From: Actinobacteria bacterium OV320
Lineage (GTDB): Bacteria > Actinomycetota > Actinomycetes > Streptomycetales > Streptomycetaceae
Assembly (NCBI GenBank): GCA_001298545.1
Contig: LJCX01000005.1
Coordinates: forward strand, 124,001-188,000
Length of the DNA stretch: 64,000 nt
Direction of reading: 5' to 3'
Below the pieces are notes generated by a model. That model did no database searches and was not told the DNA's origin. It saw nothing but the letters and a program-made list of their open reading frames with translations. The position numbers and the translations under genes are program-made. Below, piece by piece: positions 41,718 to 51,821 of this stretch (positions are counted from its first letter, which is position 1; every line of letters begins with the position of its first letter).

Positions 41718-43465
41718 TCCGCTTCGAGAACGTCTCCGTGACGTACGACGGCGCCACCGAACCCACCGTCCAGGACGTCGACTTCACCGTGCCCGAGGGT
41801 GAACTCGTGCTCCTGGCGGGCCCGTCGGGGGTGGGCAAGTCGACGCTCCTCGGCACGGTGTCCGGCCTGGTCCCGCATTTCACCGGCGGCACCCTGCGCG
41901 GCCGCGTCACGGTCGCCGGCCGTGACACCCGCACCCACAAGCCGCGCGAACTCGCCGACGTCGTGGGCACGGTGGGGCAGGACCCGCTCTCGCACTTCGT
42001 GACGGACACCGTCGAGGAGGAACTCGCCTACGGCATGGAGTCGTTGGGCCTGTCGCCGGAGGTGATGCGCCGCCGTGTCGAGGAGACCCTCGACCTGCTC
42101 GGTCTGGCCGCCCTCCGTGACCGCCCCATCGCCACGCTCTCCGGCGGCCAGCAGCAGCGGGTCGCGATCGGCTCGGTCCTCACCCCGCACCCGCGCGTCC
42201 TCGTCCTGGACGAGCCGACCTCCGCGCTCGACCCGGCGGCCGCCGAGGAGGTCCTCGCCGTCCTCCTCCGCCTCGTCCACGACCTCGGTACGACGGTGCT
42301 GCTGGCGGAACACCGCCTGGAACGCGTCCTCCAGTACGCCGACCAGGTCGCCCTGCTGCCCTCCCCGGGCGCGGCCCCGCTGCTCGGCACCCCGGCGGAC
42401 ATGATGGCCGTGTCCCCGGTCTTCCCGCCGGTGGTGAGCCTGGGCCGGCTGGCGGGCTGGTCCCCCCTGCCACTGACCGTCCGGGACGCCCGCCGACGGG
42501 CCGGCGACCTGCGGGAACGCCTGGAGGGACGGGAGACCCCCCGGAGGGTGGACACGCCCCCGGCGCCCCCCACCGGGCTCCCCGCCGAGCCCCAGGCCGA
42601 TCCTCCCGCCCGCCGCCGCTTCCGCCGTCCTCCCCCCGCGCCGTCCGCCTCCGCGGCCCCCGCCGAGGCCCGCTCCCTCTCCGTGCGCCGGGCCGGGGTC
42701 CAGGCGCTGCGCGAGGTGGACCTCACCGTCCTGCCCGGCGAGACCGTCGCCCTCATGGGCCGCAACGGCGCCGGGAAGTCGACGCTGCTCAACACCTTCG
42801 TAGGCCTGGTCGAGCCGTCGGCGGGAACGGTCCACGTGGGCGGTCTCGTGCCGCACCGCACCGCGCCGCGGGACCTGGTCCGCCGCGCCGGTCTGGTCCC
42901 GCAGGAGCCGCGCGACCTGCTGTACGCCGACACGGTCGCCGCCGAGTGCGCGGCCGCCGACCGGGACGCGGGGGCCGCCCCCGGCACCTGCCGGGCCCTG
43001 GTCTCGGACCTCCTCCCCGGCATCACGGACGGCACCCACCCCCGCGACCTCTCCGAGGGCCAGCGCCTCACCCTCGCGCTGGCGGTCGTCCTCACCGCCC
43101 GCCCGCCGCTTCTCCTCCTGGACGAACCGACCCGGGGCCTGGACTACGCGGCGAAGGCGCGCCTGGTCGCCGTCCTGCGCGGACTCGCCGCGGCCGGGCA
43201 CGCGATCGTCCTGGCCACCCACGATGTGGAGCTGGCCGCGGAGCTGGCCCACCGGGTGGTGCTGCTCGCGGAGGGCGAGGTCATCGCCGACGGCCCGACG
43301 GCGGAGGTGGTGGTCTCCTCGCCCTCCTTCGCCCCACAGGTGACGAAGATCCTGGCCCCGCAGGGGTGGCTCACGGTCACGCAGGTGCGCGAGGCACTGC
43401 GGGAGGACCTGCGGGAGGAGCTACCGGAGGACCTGCGGGAGGACCTGCGGGAGGACCTGCGATGA
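41714..43465 (+). CDS. Fused ECF ABC ATPase (EcfA1-EcfA2 / CbiO-like)
   Basis: 583 residues from a GTG (GTGA overlap). Two nucleotide-binding domains in one chain. The first has Walker A GPSGVGKST, signature LSGGQQQR and Walker B VLVLDEPTSALD. The second, after a Pro-rich linker (residues 270-320), has GRNGAGKST, the altered signature LSEGQRLT, LLLLDEPTRGLD and H-loop THD. Together they would power the ECF module. The C-terminal tail is a repeat of E/D-L-R (REDLREELPEDLREDLREDL). The Glu in the second signature may make the sites functionally unequal. Confidence 0.92.
   Translation: MIRFENVSVTYDGATEPTVQDVDFTVPEGELVLLAGPSGVGKSTLLGTVSGLVPHFTGGTLRGRVTVAGRDTRTHKPRELADVVGTVGQDPLSHFVTDTVEEELAYGMESLGLSPEVMRRRVEETLDLLGLAALRDRPIATLSGGQQQRVAIGSVLTPHPRVLVLDEPTSALDPAAAEEVLAVLLRLVHDLGTTVLLAEHRLERVLQYADQVALLPSPGAAPLLGTPADMMAVSPVFPPVVSLGRLAGWSPLPLTVRDARRRAGDLRERLEGRETPRRVDTPPAPPTGLPAEPQADPPARRRFRRPPPAPSASAAPAEARSLSVRRAGVQALREVDLTVLPGETVALMGRNGAGKSTLLNTFVGLVEPSAGTVHVGGLVPHRTAPRDLVRRAGLVPQEPRDLLYADTVAAECAAADRDAGAAPGTCRALVSDLLPGITDGTHPRDLSEGQRLTLALAVVLTARPPLLLLDEPTRGLDYAAKARLVAVLRGLAAAGHAIVLATHDVELAAELAHRVVLLAEGEVIADGPTAEVVVSSPSFAPQVTKILAPQGWLTVTQVREALREDLREELPEDLREDLREDLR
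43395..43465. repeat. 12-bp repeat at the 3' end of the ATPase gene
   Basis: The unit GCGGGAGGACCT recurs about five times with variation, encoding the acidic/Leu/Arg tail and running into the next gene's start. Confidence 0.75.
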
Positions 43466-44298
43466 CGATGCCCAGGCGGCGTCCGGTACACCTCGGCCCC
43501 CGGTCGCTCGCCGCGTTGGCGCTGGTCAGCGCGGTGGGCGTGATCGCGTTCGGCTGGCCCTTCCTCGCCCCGCCCACCTCCGCGCTGAACGCGCACGCCC
43601 AGGACGCCCCCTGGCTGTTCGCGGGCCTGCTGGTGCTGCTGGTCGCGGTCGTGACGGCGACGATCTCGGAGTCGGGGCTCGGCGCGAAGGCGGTCGCGAT
43701 GCTGGGCGTGCTGGCGGCGACGGGCGCGGCCCTGCGTCCGATCGGCGCGGGGACGGCGGGCATCGAGCCGATGTTCTTCCTGATGGTGCTGAGCGGCCGG
43801 GTCCTCGGCCCGGGCTTCGGCTTCGTCCTCGGCTCGGTCACGATGTTCGCGTCCGCGCTGCTGACGGGCGGGGTGGGCCCGTGGATGCCGTTCCAGATGC
43901 TGGCGATGGGCTGGTTCACGATGGGCGCGGGCCTGCTGCCGGGCGGCGACCGGCTCCGTGGCCGTGCCGAACTGGCCCTGCTCGCGGCCTACGGCTTCCT
44001 GGCCGCCTTCGCGTACGGCACGGCGATGAACATGGCCGGGTGGCCCTTCATGGGCGCGCTGGCCTCGGGGGTCGCCTTCGACCCGGACGGCACGGTGCCC
44101 GCGAACCTGGCCCGCTTCGCCGCGTACTGCGTGGCGACCTCGCTGGGCTGGGACCTGGGCAGGGCGGTGGTCACGGTCCTGCTGACCCTCACCCTCGGCC
44201 CGGCGGTGCTCAGGGCGCTACGCAGAGCCACCCGGCGCGCGGCCTTCGAGACCGCGGTCACATTCGAGGCCCCGCGGAAGGGCCCAGAAGGCCGTTGA
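43462..44298 (+). CDS. ECF transporter S component (cobalamin-type, CbrT-like)
   Basis: 278 residues from an ATG overlapping the ATPase stop (ATGA). Six or more hydrophobic helices: SLAALALVSAVGVIAFGWPF, LLVLLVAVVTATI, VAMLGVLAATGAAL, MFFLMVLSGRVLGPGFGFVL, and FQMLAMGWFTMGAGLLPG. GRVLGPGFGF and the position in the operon fit ECF substrate-binding subunits such as CbrT, the B12-specific one of Lactobacillus. The substrate assignment rests mainly on the riboswitch. Ends the B12 operon. Confidence 0.87.
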   Translation: MTMPRRRPVHLGPRSLAALALVSAVGVIAFGWPFLAPPTSALNAHAQDAPWLFAGLLVLLVAVVTATISESGLGAKAVAMLGVLAATGAALRPIGAGTAGIEPMFFLMVLSGRVLGPGFGFVLGSVTMFASALLTGGVGPWMPFQMLAMGWFTMGAGLLPGGDRLRGRAELALLAAYGFLAAFAYGTAMNMAGWPFMGALASGVAFDPDGTVPANLARFAAYCVATSLGWDLGRAVVTVLLTLTLGPAVLRALRRATRRAAFETAVTFEAPRKGPEGR

Positions 44299-44633
44299 CC
44301 GGTGAACCACCCCACATGACTCACATCACCTACTACCCGACCTAGTCGGACAAACCGGACGCCATGCGCATGCCATAAGGGCCTCTGACCTGGGCATTGA
44401 GAGCCAGCTCACACAGAGCGCCGACCCCCCGAATACGACCACAACTAGCAAAAGGGGTCTTTGCGGACGGCGCTCGATCCTGTTTCTCTGGATGACGTCG
44501 CAGGGTGCCACCGAGTCCACGGGCTCAGGCACCACGGCATGCAGCCACCTACCGCAACCACGCGGTGCGGCCACGCACCGCGTGACTCCGGCATGCAAGC
44601 GACCGCCAACGTCCCCGAAGAAAAAGGTTCTCC
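44299..44633 (+). promoter_or_regulatory. Long structured leader upstream of the small hydrolase gene (candidate cis-acting RNA)
   Basis: 335 bases without a gene. Several inverted repeats can stack: GAGCGCCG near 44419 with CGGCGCTC near 44468, GGTGCC near 44503 with GGCACC near 44528, and a perfect 11-bp stem CACGCGGTGCG/CGCACCGCGTG with a 4-base loop at 44559-44584. Cell-wall hydrolase genes in Streptomyces often carry c-di-AMP (ydaO) riboswitches, but I do not see that class's signature here. Treated as a structured leader of unknown class. Confidence 0.45.
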
Positions 44634-45050
44634 GTGTCCGTCTCCGTCATCCGTCGCATCGCTTCCCCGAAGAAGGCCCTCACCGGCATCGCCGTGGCCG
44701 CCGCCACCGCGGGGATGGCGCTGTCCGCCGCCCCCGCCCACGCCGCGACGACGTCCTCCGCCTCCCAGGCCCAGGCGATCGCGCACAAGATGATCCCGGA
44801 CGCGGCTCAGTACAAGGCCTTCTCCAACATCGTGAAGCACGAGAGCGGCTGGAACGTCACCGCCACCAACGCTTCCTCCGGCGCCTACGGCCTGGTCCAG
44901 GCCCTGCCCGCCTCCAAGATGGCCTCGGCCGGTTCCGACTGGAAGAGCAACGCCAAGACCCAGATCAAGTGGGGTCTGGACTACATGAACTCCCGTTACG
45001 GCAGCCCGGTCGCCGCCTGGAACTTCTGGCAGGCCAACGGCTGGTACTGA
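44634..45050 (+). CDS. Small secreted transglycosylase (SLT/lysozyme-like) protein
   Basis: 138 residues from a GTG at 44634. Signal peptide with cleavage near AAPAHAA about residue 38. The mature part contains KHESGWNVTATNASSGAYGLVQALPASKM, where Glu after His is the usual catalytic acid of lytic transglycosylases, then QIKWGLDYMNSRYGSPVAAWNFWQANGWY, the Trp/Tyr-rich end. Typical of short Streptomyces wall hydrolases that cleave peptidoglycan glycan strands. It is preceded by a long leader and followed by a strong terminator, so it is monocistronic. Confidence 0.9.
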   Translation: MSVSVIRRIASPKKALTGIAVAAATAGMALSAAPAHAATTSSASQAQAIAHKMIPDAAQYKAFSNIVKHESGWNVTATNASSGAYGLVQALPASKMASAGSDWKSNAKTQIKWGLDYMNSRYGSPVAAWNFWQANGWY

Positions 45051-45087
45051 GCCACGCCACCGCGCTGAACAAGCGCCCCCGTACCGT

Positions 45088-45127
45088 CGAAGGCGGCGGC
45101 CCCCGATCCCCGGGGCCGCCGCCTTCG
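45088..45127. terminator. Strong terminator after the small hydrolase
   Basis: A perfect 16-bp stem CGAAGGCGGCGGCCCC / GGGGCCGCCGCCTTCG with an 8-base loop, followed by GCGTTTCC. Confidence 0.88.
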
Positions 45128-45161
45128 GCGTTTCCTCACCTTGCCGTGCTCCACTGAGCGG

Positions 45162-45944
45162 ATGACCGGCACCGAGCACCCGTCCGAGCCCCCGGAACGC
45201 CCGGAGCCCGCAGAACCCCCGGAGCCCGCAGAACCCGCAGGACTCGCTGAACCCGCTGAACCCTCAGAGCCGTCACGGGACCCGGAAGCACGCGGCGTCC
45301 GCCTGGTCCCGGTACTCCTCCTACTGACCGGCATCAGCGGCCTGATCGACGCGGTCACCTATCTCGGCCTGGGGCACGTCTTCACCGCCAACATGACCGG
45401 CAACGTCGTCGTCCTCGGATTCGCCGCCGCCGGCGCCCCGGGCTTCTCGGTCCCCCACACGGCGACCTCGCTCGTCTGCTTCCTGATGGGCGCGGCGATC
45501 GGCGGCCGGGTCGTGCGCCGGGTGGGCGAGGGCTCACGCCGCACACCGGCCCGGGTGATGCTGGCCACCGAGGCGCTCCTCATGGCCGTCTCCGCGGCCG
45601 TGGCGTTCGCCACCTCGGACCACGCCCCGGCCACGGTCTACACGATCATCGCCCTGACCGCCTTCGCGATGGGCTTGCGCAACGCGACCGTCCGCAAACT
45701 CGCCGTGCGCGACCTCAGCACGACCACGGTCGTGACGATGACCTTGACCGGCCTGGCCTCCGAGTCCCGGGCGGGCGGCGGCACAGGCCGGCGATCGCCA
45801 CGCCGTACGGCATCCGTGGCCGCGATGTTCGCGGGCGCGGTACTGGGCGCGGTCCTGGTGCTCCACAACGACCTGGCGATCCCGCTGCTGCTGGCCGCCG
45901 TGACCTCGGCGGTCCTGGCCCTGACGGTGTCCGGCAAGGAGTGA
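45162..45944 (+). CDS. DUF1275 (YoaK-like) membrane protein
   Basis: 260 residues from an ATG at 45162. The first 40 residues are a Pro-Glu-Ala repeat (PEPAEPPEPAEPAG). Then six or so hydrophobic helices begin VLLLLTGISGLIDAVTYLGLG with HVFTANMTGNVVVLGFA, the DUF1275 signature. Next comes FLMGAAIGGRVVRR, and AMGLRNATVRKLAVRDLSTT carries the conserved R-N-A. Transport function is suspected for this family but not shown. The gene stands alone after a terminator. Confidence 0.88.
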   Translation: MTGTEHPSEPPERPEPAEPPEPAEPAGLAEPAEPSEPSRDPEARGVRLVPVLLLLTGISGLIDAVTYLGLGHVFTANMTGNVVVLGFAAAGAPGFSVPHTATSLVCFLMGAAIGGRVVRRVGEGSRRTPARVMLATEALLMAVSAAVAFATSDHAPATVYTIIALTAFAMGLRNATVRKLAVRDLSTTTVVTMTLTGLASESRAGGGTGRRSPRRTASVAAMFAGAVLGAVLVLHNDLAIPLLLAAVTSAVLALTVSGKE

Positions 45945-46007
45945 CCGCGCCGAATCGAGTGCTGATCATCGAGCGCCGGTCATCGAGCGCCCATCAGCCT
46001 GTGCTGA

Positions 46008-47243
46008 TCATCCGGCGCTGACCCGGAGTTCCTTCACCCCGTTGATCCAGGCGGACCGCAGCCGACGCGGATCCCCCACGAGCCTCAGGTCGGGCAGGGC
46101 ATCGGCGATCGCGTTGAAGATGAGGTTGATCTCCAGCACGGCGAGTGACTTGCCGAGGCAGAAGTGGGGCCCGCCGCCGCCGAAGCCGAGGTGCGGATTC
46201 GGATCCCGGGTGACGTCGAACTCGTCGGGCCGCTCGAACACCTCGGGGTCGCGGTTGGCGGAGGAGTAGAAGAGCCCGACCCGGTCCCCCTTCCTGATCA
46301 GCTTCCCGCCCAGCTCGGTGTCCTGGGTGGCGGTCCGCTGGAAGGCGATGACGGGGGTGGCCCACCGCACGATCTCCTCGGCGGCGGTGCCGGGCCGCTC
46401 CCGCTTGTACAACTCCCACTGCTCGGGATGGGTGAGGAACGCGTGCATGCCGTGGGTCGTGGCGTTCCGGGTCGTCTCGTTCCCGGCCACGGCCAGCATC
46501 AGCACGAAGAACCCGAACTCGTCGGAGTTGAGGTTGCCCTCGTTCTCGGCGGCCACGAGCGTCGAGACGATGTCGTGAGCGGGGCACTGCTTCCGCTCGG
46601 CGGCCATGTTCATGGCGTACGCGAGGATCTCTGCGGCGGACTGCGCCCCGACCTCGGCGGTGATGGCGAACTCGGGATCGTCGTACCCGATCATCTTGTT
46701 GGACCAGTCGAAGATCTTGGAACGGTCGTCCTGGGGTACGCCGATCAGCTCGGCGATGGCCTGCAGGGGCAGCTCCGAGGCGACGGACGTGACGAAGTCG
46801 AAGGAACCGTCCTGCGCGCGGGCGCTCTCGACGATCGCCGTGGCCCGGTTCCGCAGCCGCTCCTCCAACGCCCGGATGGCCCGGGGCGTGAACCCGCGCT
46901 GCACGATCTGCCGTACGCGCGTGTGCTCGGGCGGATCCATGTTCAGCAGGATGAACCGCTGAGCGTCGATCGAATCCCGTTCGATGTGCTCGTTGAACCG
47001 GATGATCGCGGTGTTGAGGTAGGAGGAGAAGATCTCGGGGTGGGTGGAAACGTACTTCACATCCGCGTGGCGGGTCACCGCCCAGTACCCCTCGTCCTGG
47101 AAGCCGGCGACATTGCCCGTCTGAGGGATCCAGCGGACCGGTTCGGCACCGCGCAACTCGGCGAACTCCGGTAGCGGCACTTGGTGTTGCAGCAGGTCGG
47201 GATCGGTGAAGTCGAACCCGTCGGGAAGCGCTGGACAGGGCAT
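46008..47243 (-). CDS. Cytochrome P450, CYP125 family (steroid C26 monooxygenase type)
   Basis: 411 residues from the ATG at 47243, with GGAG eight bases upstream. I-helix oxygen-binding AVAGNETTRN, the ExxR motif in AEEIVRWATP, and the haem loop FGGGGPHFCLGKSLA with the axial Cys at about 362. Nearly the whole chain parallels M. tuberculosis CYP125A1 (recalled): LPDGFDFTDP, RFILLNMDPPEHTRVR, FDWSNKMIGYDDPE, ELYKRERPGTAAEEIVRWA. CYP125 hydroxylates cholesterol or cholestenone at C26 and can go on to the acid, starting side-chain breakdown. The nearest ferredoxin gene is the one beside ALDH. The gene is divergent from the FadA5-like thiolase across a CTAGAAC site and a CTGACGG repeat. Confidence 0.92.
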   Translation of the reverse strand: MPCPALPDGFDFTDPDLLQHQVPLPEFAELRGAEPVRWIPQTGNVAGFQDEGYWAVTRHADVKYVSTHPEIFSSYLNTAIIRFNEHIERDSIDAQRFILLNMDPPEHTRVRQIVQRGFTPRAIRALEERLRNRATAIVESARAQDGSFDFVTSVASELPLQAIAELIGVPQDDRSKIFDWSNKMIGYDDPEFAITAEVGAQSAAEILAYAMNMAAERKQCPAHDIVSTLVAAENEGNLNSDEFGFFVLMLAVAGNETTRNATTHGMHAFLTHPEQWELYKRERPGTAAEEIVRWATPVIAFQRTATQDTELGGKLIRKGDRVGLFYSSANRDPEVFERPDEFDVTRDPNPHLGFGGGGPHFCLGKSLAVLEINLIFNAIADALPDLRLVGDPRRLRSAWINGVKELRVSAG

Positions 47244-47272
47244 CGGCGGCTCCAGCCATCTGACGATGCGAT

Positions 47273-47287
47273 CTGACGGTTCATCAG
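47273..47287. promoter_or_regulatory. CTGACGG-type inverted repeat upstream of cyp125
   Basis: CTGACGGTTCATCAG, extended to TCTGA and TCAGA. A second ATCTGACG half-site lies just upstream near 47258. The repeat sits 29 bp before the cyp125 start. Confidence 0.6.
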
Positions 47288-47344
47288 AAACAGATGCCGT
47301 GAAGGTAGTTCAGGACCCTCGAGGCTGCAAGACCCTTGCGGTGA

Positions 47345-48741
<1,397 letters not shown>

Positions 48742-48764
<23 letters not shown>

Positions 48765-49572
48765 AGCGCTCCTCCACCACTCGCCGGATCAGCTCCGCCG
48801 AATCCTTGAGGGAGAGAGCGGCGGCCCGCAGATGATCGTAACGGAGTGAACAGTCCCTGACAGTGTCCGGGTTCGCACTGGGATGCCCGCTGCCGTACCC
48901 CTCGGTATAGACGATGGTGGGGTCGCTTCCGAAGCGGTAGACGTTGAACGAGCCTTGTGTGCCTGCGTGCGCTCCGGCCGAGAACGGCAGCACTTGGATG
49001 TTGATCCGAGGATTCCGCTCGAACGACAACAGGTGAGCAAGTTGCTCGCGCATGACTTCCCCGCCACCGATCTCCTGGTGCAGCACACCCTCGGTGAGCA
49101 CGATCCAGAACACCGGAGGCTCGGACTTCTCGAAGATGCGCTGACGAGCGAGCCGGACTGCGGTTCGGTCCTCAAGGTCGGTCTCGTCGAGCACGCCGAG
49201 GACGGTGCGCGCGTAAGCCGGGGTCTGAAGCAGACCGTGAACGATTCCGGCCTGGAAGACACAGATCTCGACGGCCCGCGCTTCCAACTCGGCGACTTCC
49301 CTGAACCAGGCCGGAAGTTGACTGCGCAGGACGAGCACGACGAGCCGCGAGAAGAGACCACCAGTCCCGAGGGCGGCATCGACCCGCTCACTGAACTCGA
49401 CGGTGGGAACCTTCCGGGCGGTCTCGACCTGCCCCACCAGCGACCCGGTGTAATTGAGGATGTCCCCGAGCTGCCGCTGCGTGAGTTCAGCCGCCTCCCG
49501 CAACCGCCGAAGCTCGAACCCGTAGTAGTCGAGCGGCGAAGCGCCGGGATCAAGGACGTTGATATGGGTCAC
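48742..49572 (-). CDS. XRE family regulator with DUF5753 domain
   Basis: 276 residues from a GTG at 49572 (TTG at 49599 rejected). Helix-turn-helix at residues 18-70: LRRLREAAELTQRQLGDILN and TGSLVGQVETARKVPTVEF. The DUF5753 domain follows, with FQAGIVHGLLQTPAYARTVL and LPFSAGAHAGTQGSFNVYRF as its usual landmarks. These proteins (WhiJ-like) control development or antibiotic production with a DUF397 partner. The HATPase gene next door completes the frequently seen trio. Operator unknown, though ACAACACGTTGT sits 10-30 bp upstream. Confidence 0.93.
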
Positions 49573-49655
49573 GCGGGCCCTCCCACAACACCACGACACA
49601 ACACGTTGTATTCAATGCATAGCCCAGAGTAGTTGCCACAGCTCACGCTCGTACC

Positions 49656-50102
49656 GTGAACGGATACTTCCCCTCTATCTACGCCTCCCCCATCCCCACG
49701 CAGTACCGCATGACCTTGACGGTCGGCGAGCACTCGGCGCGCCACATCCGCCGGATCGCCCGCATGCACCTGGAGAACTGGGAGCTGCAACACCTGACGG
49801 ACACGGTAGAGCTGGCCCTGACGGAACTGATCGCCAACGTGATCCGCCACGTCCCGGACAACCACTGCACGGTGCTCCTGCTGAAGCAGCAGACGGGAGT
49901 CAGGGCAGAGGTGACGGACGCCTACGGCGAACTACTCCCGACCCCGACGAAGTCGGACCCGGAGTCGGAAGGCGGCCGAGGCCTGTTCCTCCTGGACGCG
50001 TTCGTCGACAAGTGGGGAGTGTCGCCGACAGCCGGGGGCGGGAAGACGGTGTGGTTCGAGCGCGCCACGCCCACCATTCATCAGGGCAGCAACCTCAAAT
50101 GA
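49656..50102 (+). CDS. Anti-sigma-factor-type ATP-binding protein (HATPase_c_2)
   Basis: 148 residues from a GTG at 49656. GHKL-type ATP-binding motifs: ELALTELIANVIRHVPDN (N-box), VTDAYGELLP (G1), GGRGLFLLDAFVDKWG (G2). Similar to RsbW/SpoIIAB-like kinases of Streptomyces, most of which pair with regulators rather than sigma factors. It is divergent from the XRE-DUF5753/DUF397 pair; such trios are a signature of Streptomyces accessory regulation. Target unknown. Confidence 0.9.
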   Translation: MNGYFPSIYASPIPTQYRMTLTVGEHSARHIRRIARMHLENWELQHLTDTVELALTELIANVIRHVPDNHCTVLLLKQQTGVRAEVTDAYGELLPTPTKSDPESEGGRGLFLLDAFVDKWGVSPTAGGGKTVWFERATPTIHQGSNLK

Positions 50103-50242
50103 CCACACCAGGATTTCCTCCCCACCTATCGGGCCCCGGTCACCACTCCGGCCGATCCGCCCTGACCGCCTCAGCAAGATCCTGCTGAGCCTCGGAATCG
50201 TCAGCGCGCGGATCGGCTCGAGATAGCCGATATCACCGTCGG

Positions 50243-50246
50243 CTAG
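50243..50246. repeat. Left target-site duplication CTAG of the IS element
   Basis: CTAG here and CTAG at 51650-51653 flank the IS701-type element, giving the 4-bp duplication expected for this family. Confidence 0.75.
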
Positions 50247-51649
50247 TAGTGCTTCGTTACCTTGGGTGATCTCACCTGGTGATGGGCATCTTCGAAGCAT
50301 GAAGTTGGGGGAGGTGGGACGGCTCCGGGGTGAGTTATCGGAGTTCGTTGCCGATGTGTTCGGGTCGTTGCCGCGGCGGGATCAGCGGCGGTGGGGCGAG
50401 TGTTATCTGCGGGGTCTGAAGCTGGACGGCCGGCGCAAGTCGGTCCAGCCGATGGTCGAGCGGCTGCCGGACGGGAACATGCAGGCCCTGAAGCAGTTCG
50501 TGAACCAGTCGCCGTGGGATCCACTGCCGGTGCGGCGGCGGATCGCCCAGCTGTTGTCCGAAGTGCTCGCGCCCGAGGTGTGGGTGATCGACAACGTGTC
50601 GTTCCCCAAGTGCGGCCAGGCTTCGGCTGGAGTGGTACGCCAGTACTGCGGAGCACTCGGGAATCGGGCGAACTGCCAGGTCGCGGTCAGCGTTTATGCC
50701 GCCACCGACGCCGCCTCGTGCCCGCTGCAGTGGCAGCTGCGTCTGCCGCGCGAGTGGACGGACGAACCGGACCGCTGCGGCCGGGCCGGAGTCCCCGACG
50801 ACATGGTGCACCAGGAGAAATGGCGCCTGGCCCTCGACCTGCTCGACACGCTTGCCGAGTGGCAGTTGAAGGCGCCGGTGGTGGTTGCCGACGCCGGCTA
50901 TGGCGTCAGCACCGCGTTCCAAATCGGCCTCGAGGAGCGAGGGCTGTCCTACGTCCTCGCACTGAGCGGCAAGGAAGTCGCCCACCTGGAGGAGGTCGAG
51001 CCGCACCAACCCTCTTATGGCGGGCTCGGGCCGCCAACGCTGCCCCGCTATGGCACCTCACCGCGAGCCGTCTCCGGCCTCGTTGCGGTGGCCGATGCCG
51101 GCCGGTTCACCGAGGTGACCTGGCGGCAGGGCAGCAAAGGCGCGACCTCACGGTTCACGGTCCTGGCCATCCGGCCGGCGGGCAAGCAGTCCCTGGCCGC
51201 CGCCCAGGAAGCGGGCGGTGGCCGCAAGCGGTGGGACGGCGTCCTGCCCACCCGGACCCTCCTGGTGGAGCGGCCGGACGGCCAGGACGCTCCGACGGGC
51301 TACTGGATATCGAACCTGCCCGCCACCACACCCGTCGAGGACCCGGTGCGGGGGGCGAAGATGCGCTGGCGGATCGAGCATGACTACCGTGAGCTCAAGC
51401 ACGACCTGGGCCGGACCACTTCGAGGGCCGCACTTGGCGCGGCTGGCACCACCACGTCACCCTGGTCTCCGCCGCCCAGGCCTTCCTCGCCCTCAGGCGG
51501 TGTAACCCAAAAGCCCCACGCCGGACTGACCCTCTACCAGGTCCTGGACACCCTCCAGGACCTGCTGAGGTGCTGGACTGGCACCTGCACCACCTGCGGC
51601 CGACCCCTCACCACACGCAGAAGCAGAGCCAGAACCTAACGAAGTGCTA
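50247..51649. mobile_element. IS701-type insertion sequence
   Basis: About 1.4 kb. Terminal inverted repeats: left TAGTGCTTCGTTA (50247-50259), right end TAACGAAGTGCTA (51637-51649), 11 of 13 positions matching. A 4-bp CTAG duplication is present on both sides. It carries one transposase gene that is frameshifted near its end. It lies between the HATPase gene and the candidate toxin-immunity gene. Confidence 0.85.
50299..51639 (+). pseudogene. IS701-family transposase, frameshifted near the C-terminus
   Basis: The ORF runs from the ATG at 50299 (MKLGEVGRLRGELSEFVADV; a GTG at 50266 adds 11 residues). DDE-type blocks are VIDNVSFPKCG (Asp), VVADAGYG (Asp) and RWRIEHDYRELK (Glu), as in IS701/IS4-like enzymes. 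Near 51412 a single base is missing. In the present frame the end is TSRAALGAAGTTTSPWSPPP. With one base restored it reads GPDHFEGRTWRGWHHHVTLV, then SAAQAFLALRR, matching the family, and would stop at 51653. The catalytic triad lies before the break, but activity is doubtful. Confidence 0.82.
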
Positions 51650-51653
51650 CTAG
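51650..51653. repeat. Right target-site duplication CTAG of the IS element
   Basis: Matches the CTAG at 50243-50246. Confidence 0.75.
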
Positions 51654-51821
51654 ATGACGCAGCATGATGCCGCAACCGAACCCTCGACGTCATGGCACAG
51701 CACCCAGAGCGCTTCACGATCGGGTTGTCCCACTCCACGAAAATAGGAGCAGGCCAACCAATGGCCAAGCATCTCCGGTTCACCTTCGATCAGTATCCAT
51801 AATTCCTGAATCAGCGCACTC

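Noticed and set aside
44299..44633. c-di-AMP (ydaO) riboswitch
   Set aside because: Considered because of the hydrolase downstream; the conserved core of that class was not found, so only a structured leader is reported.
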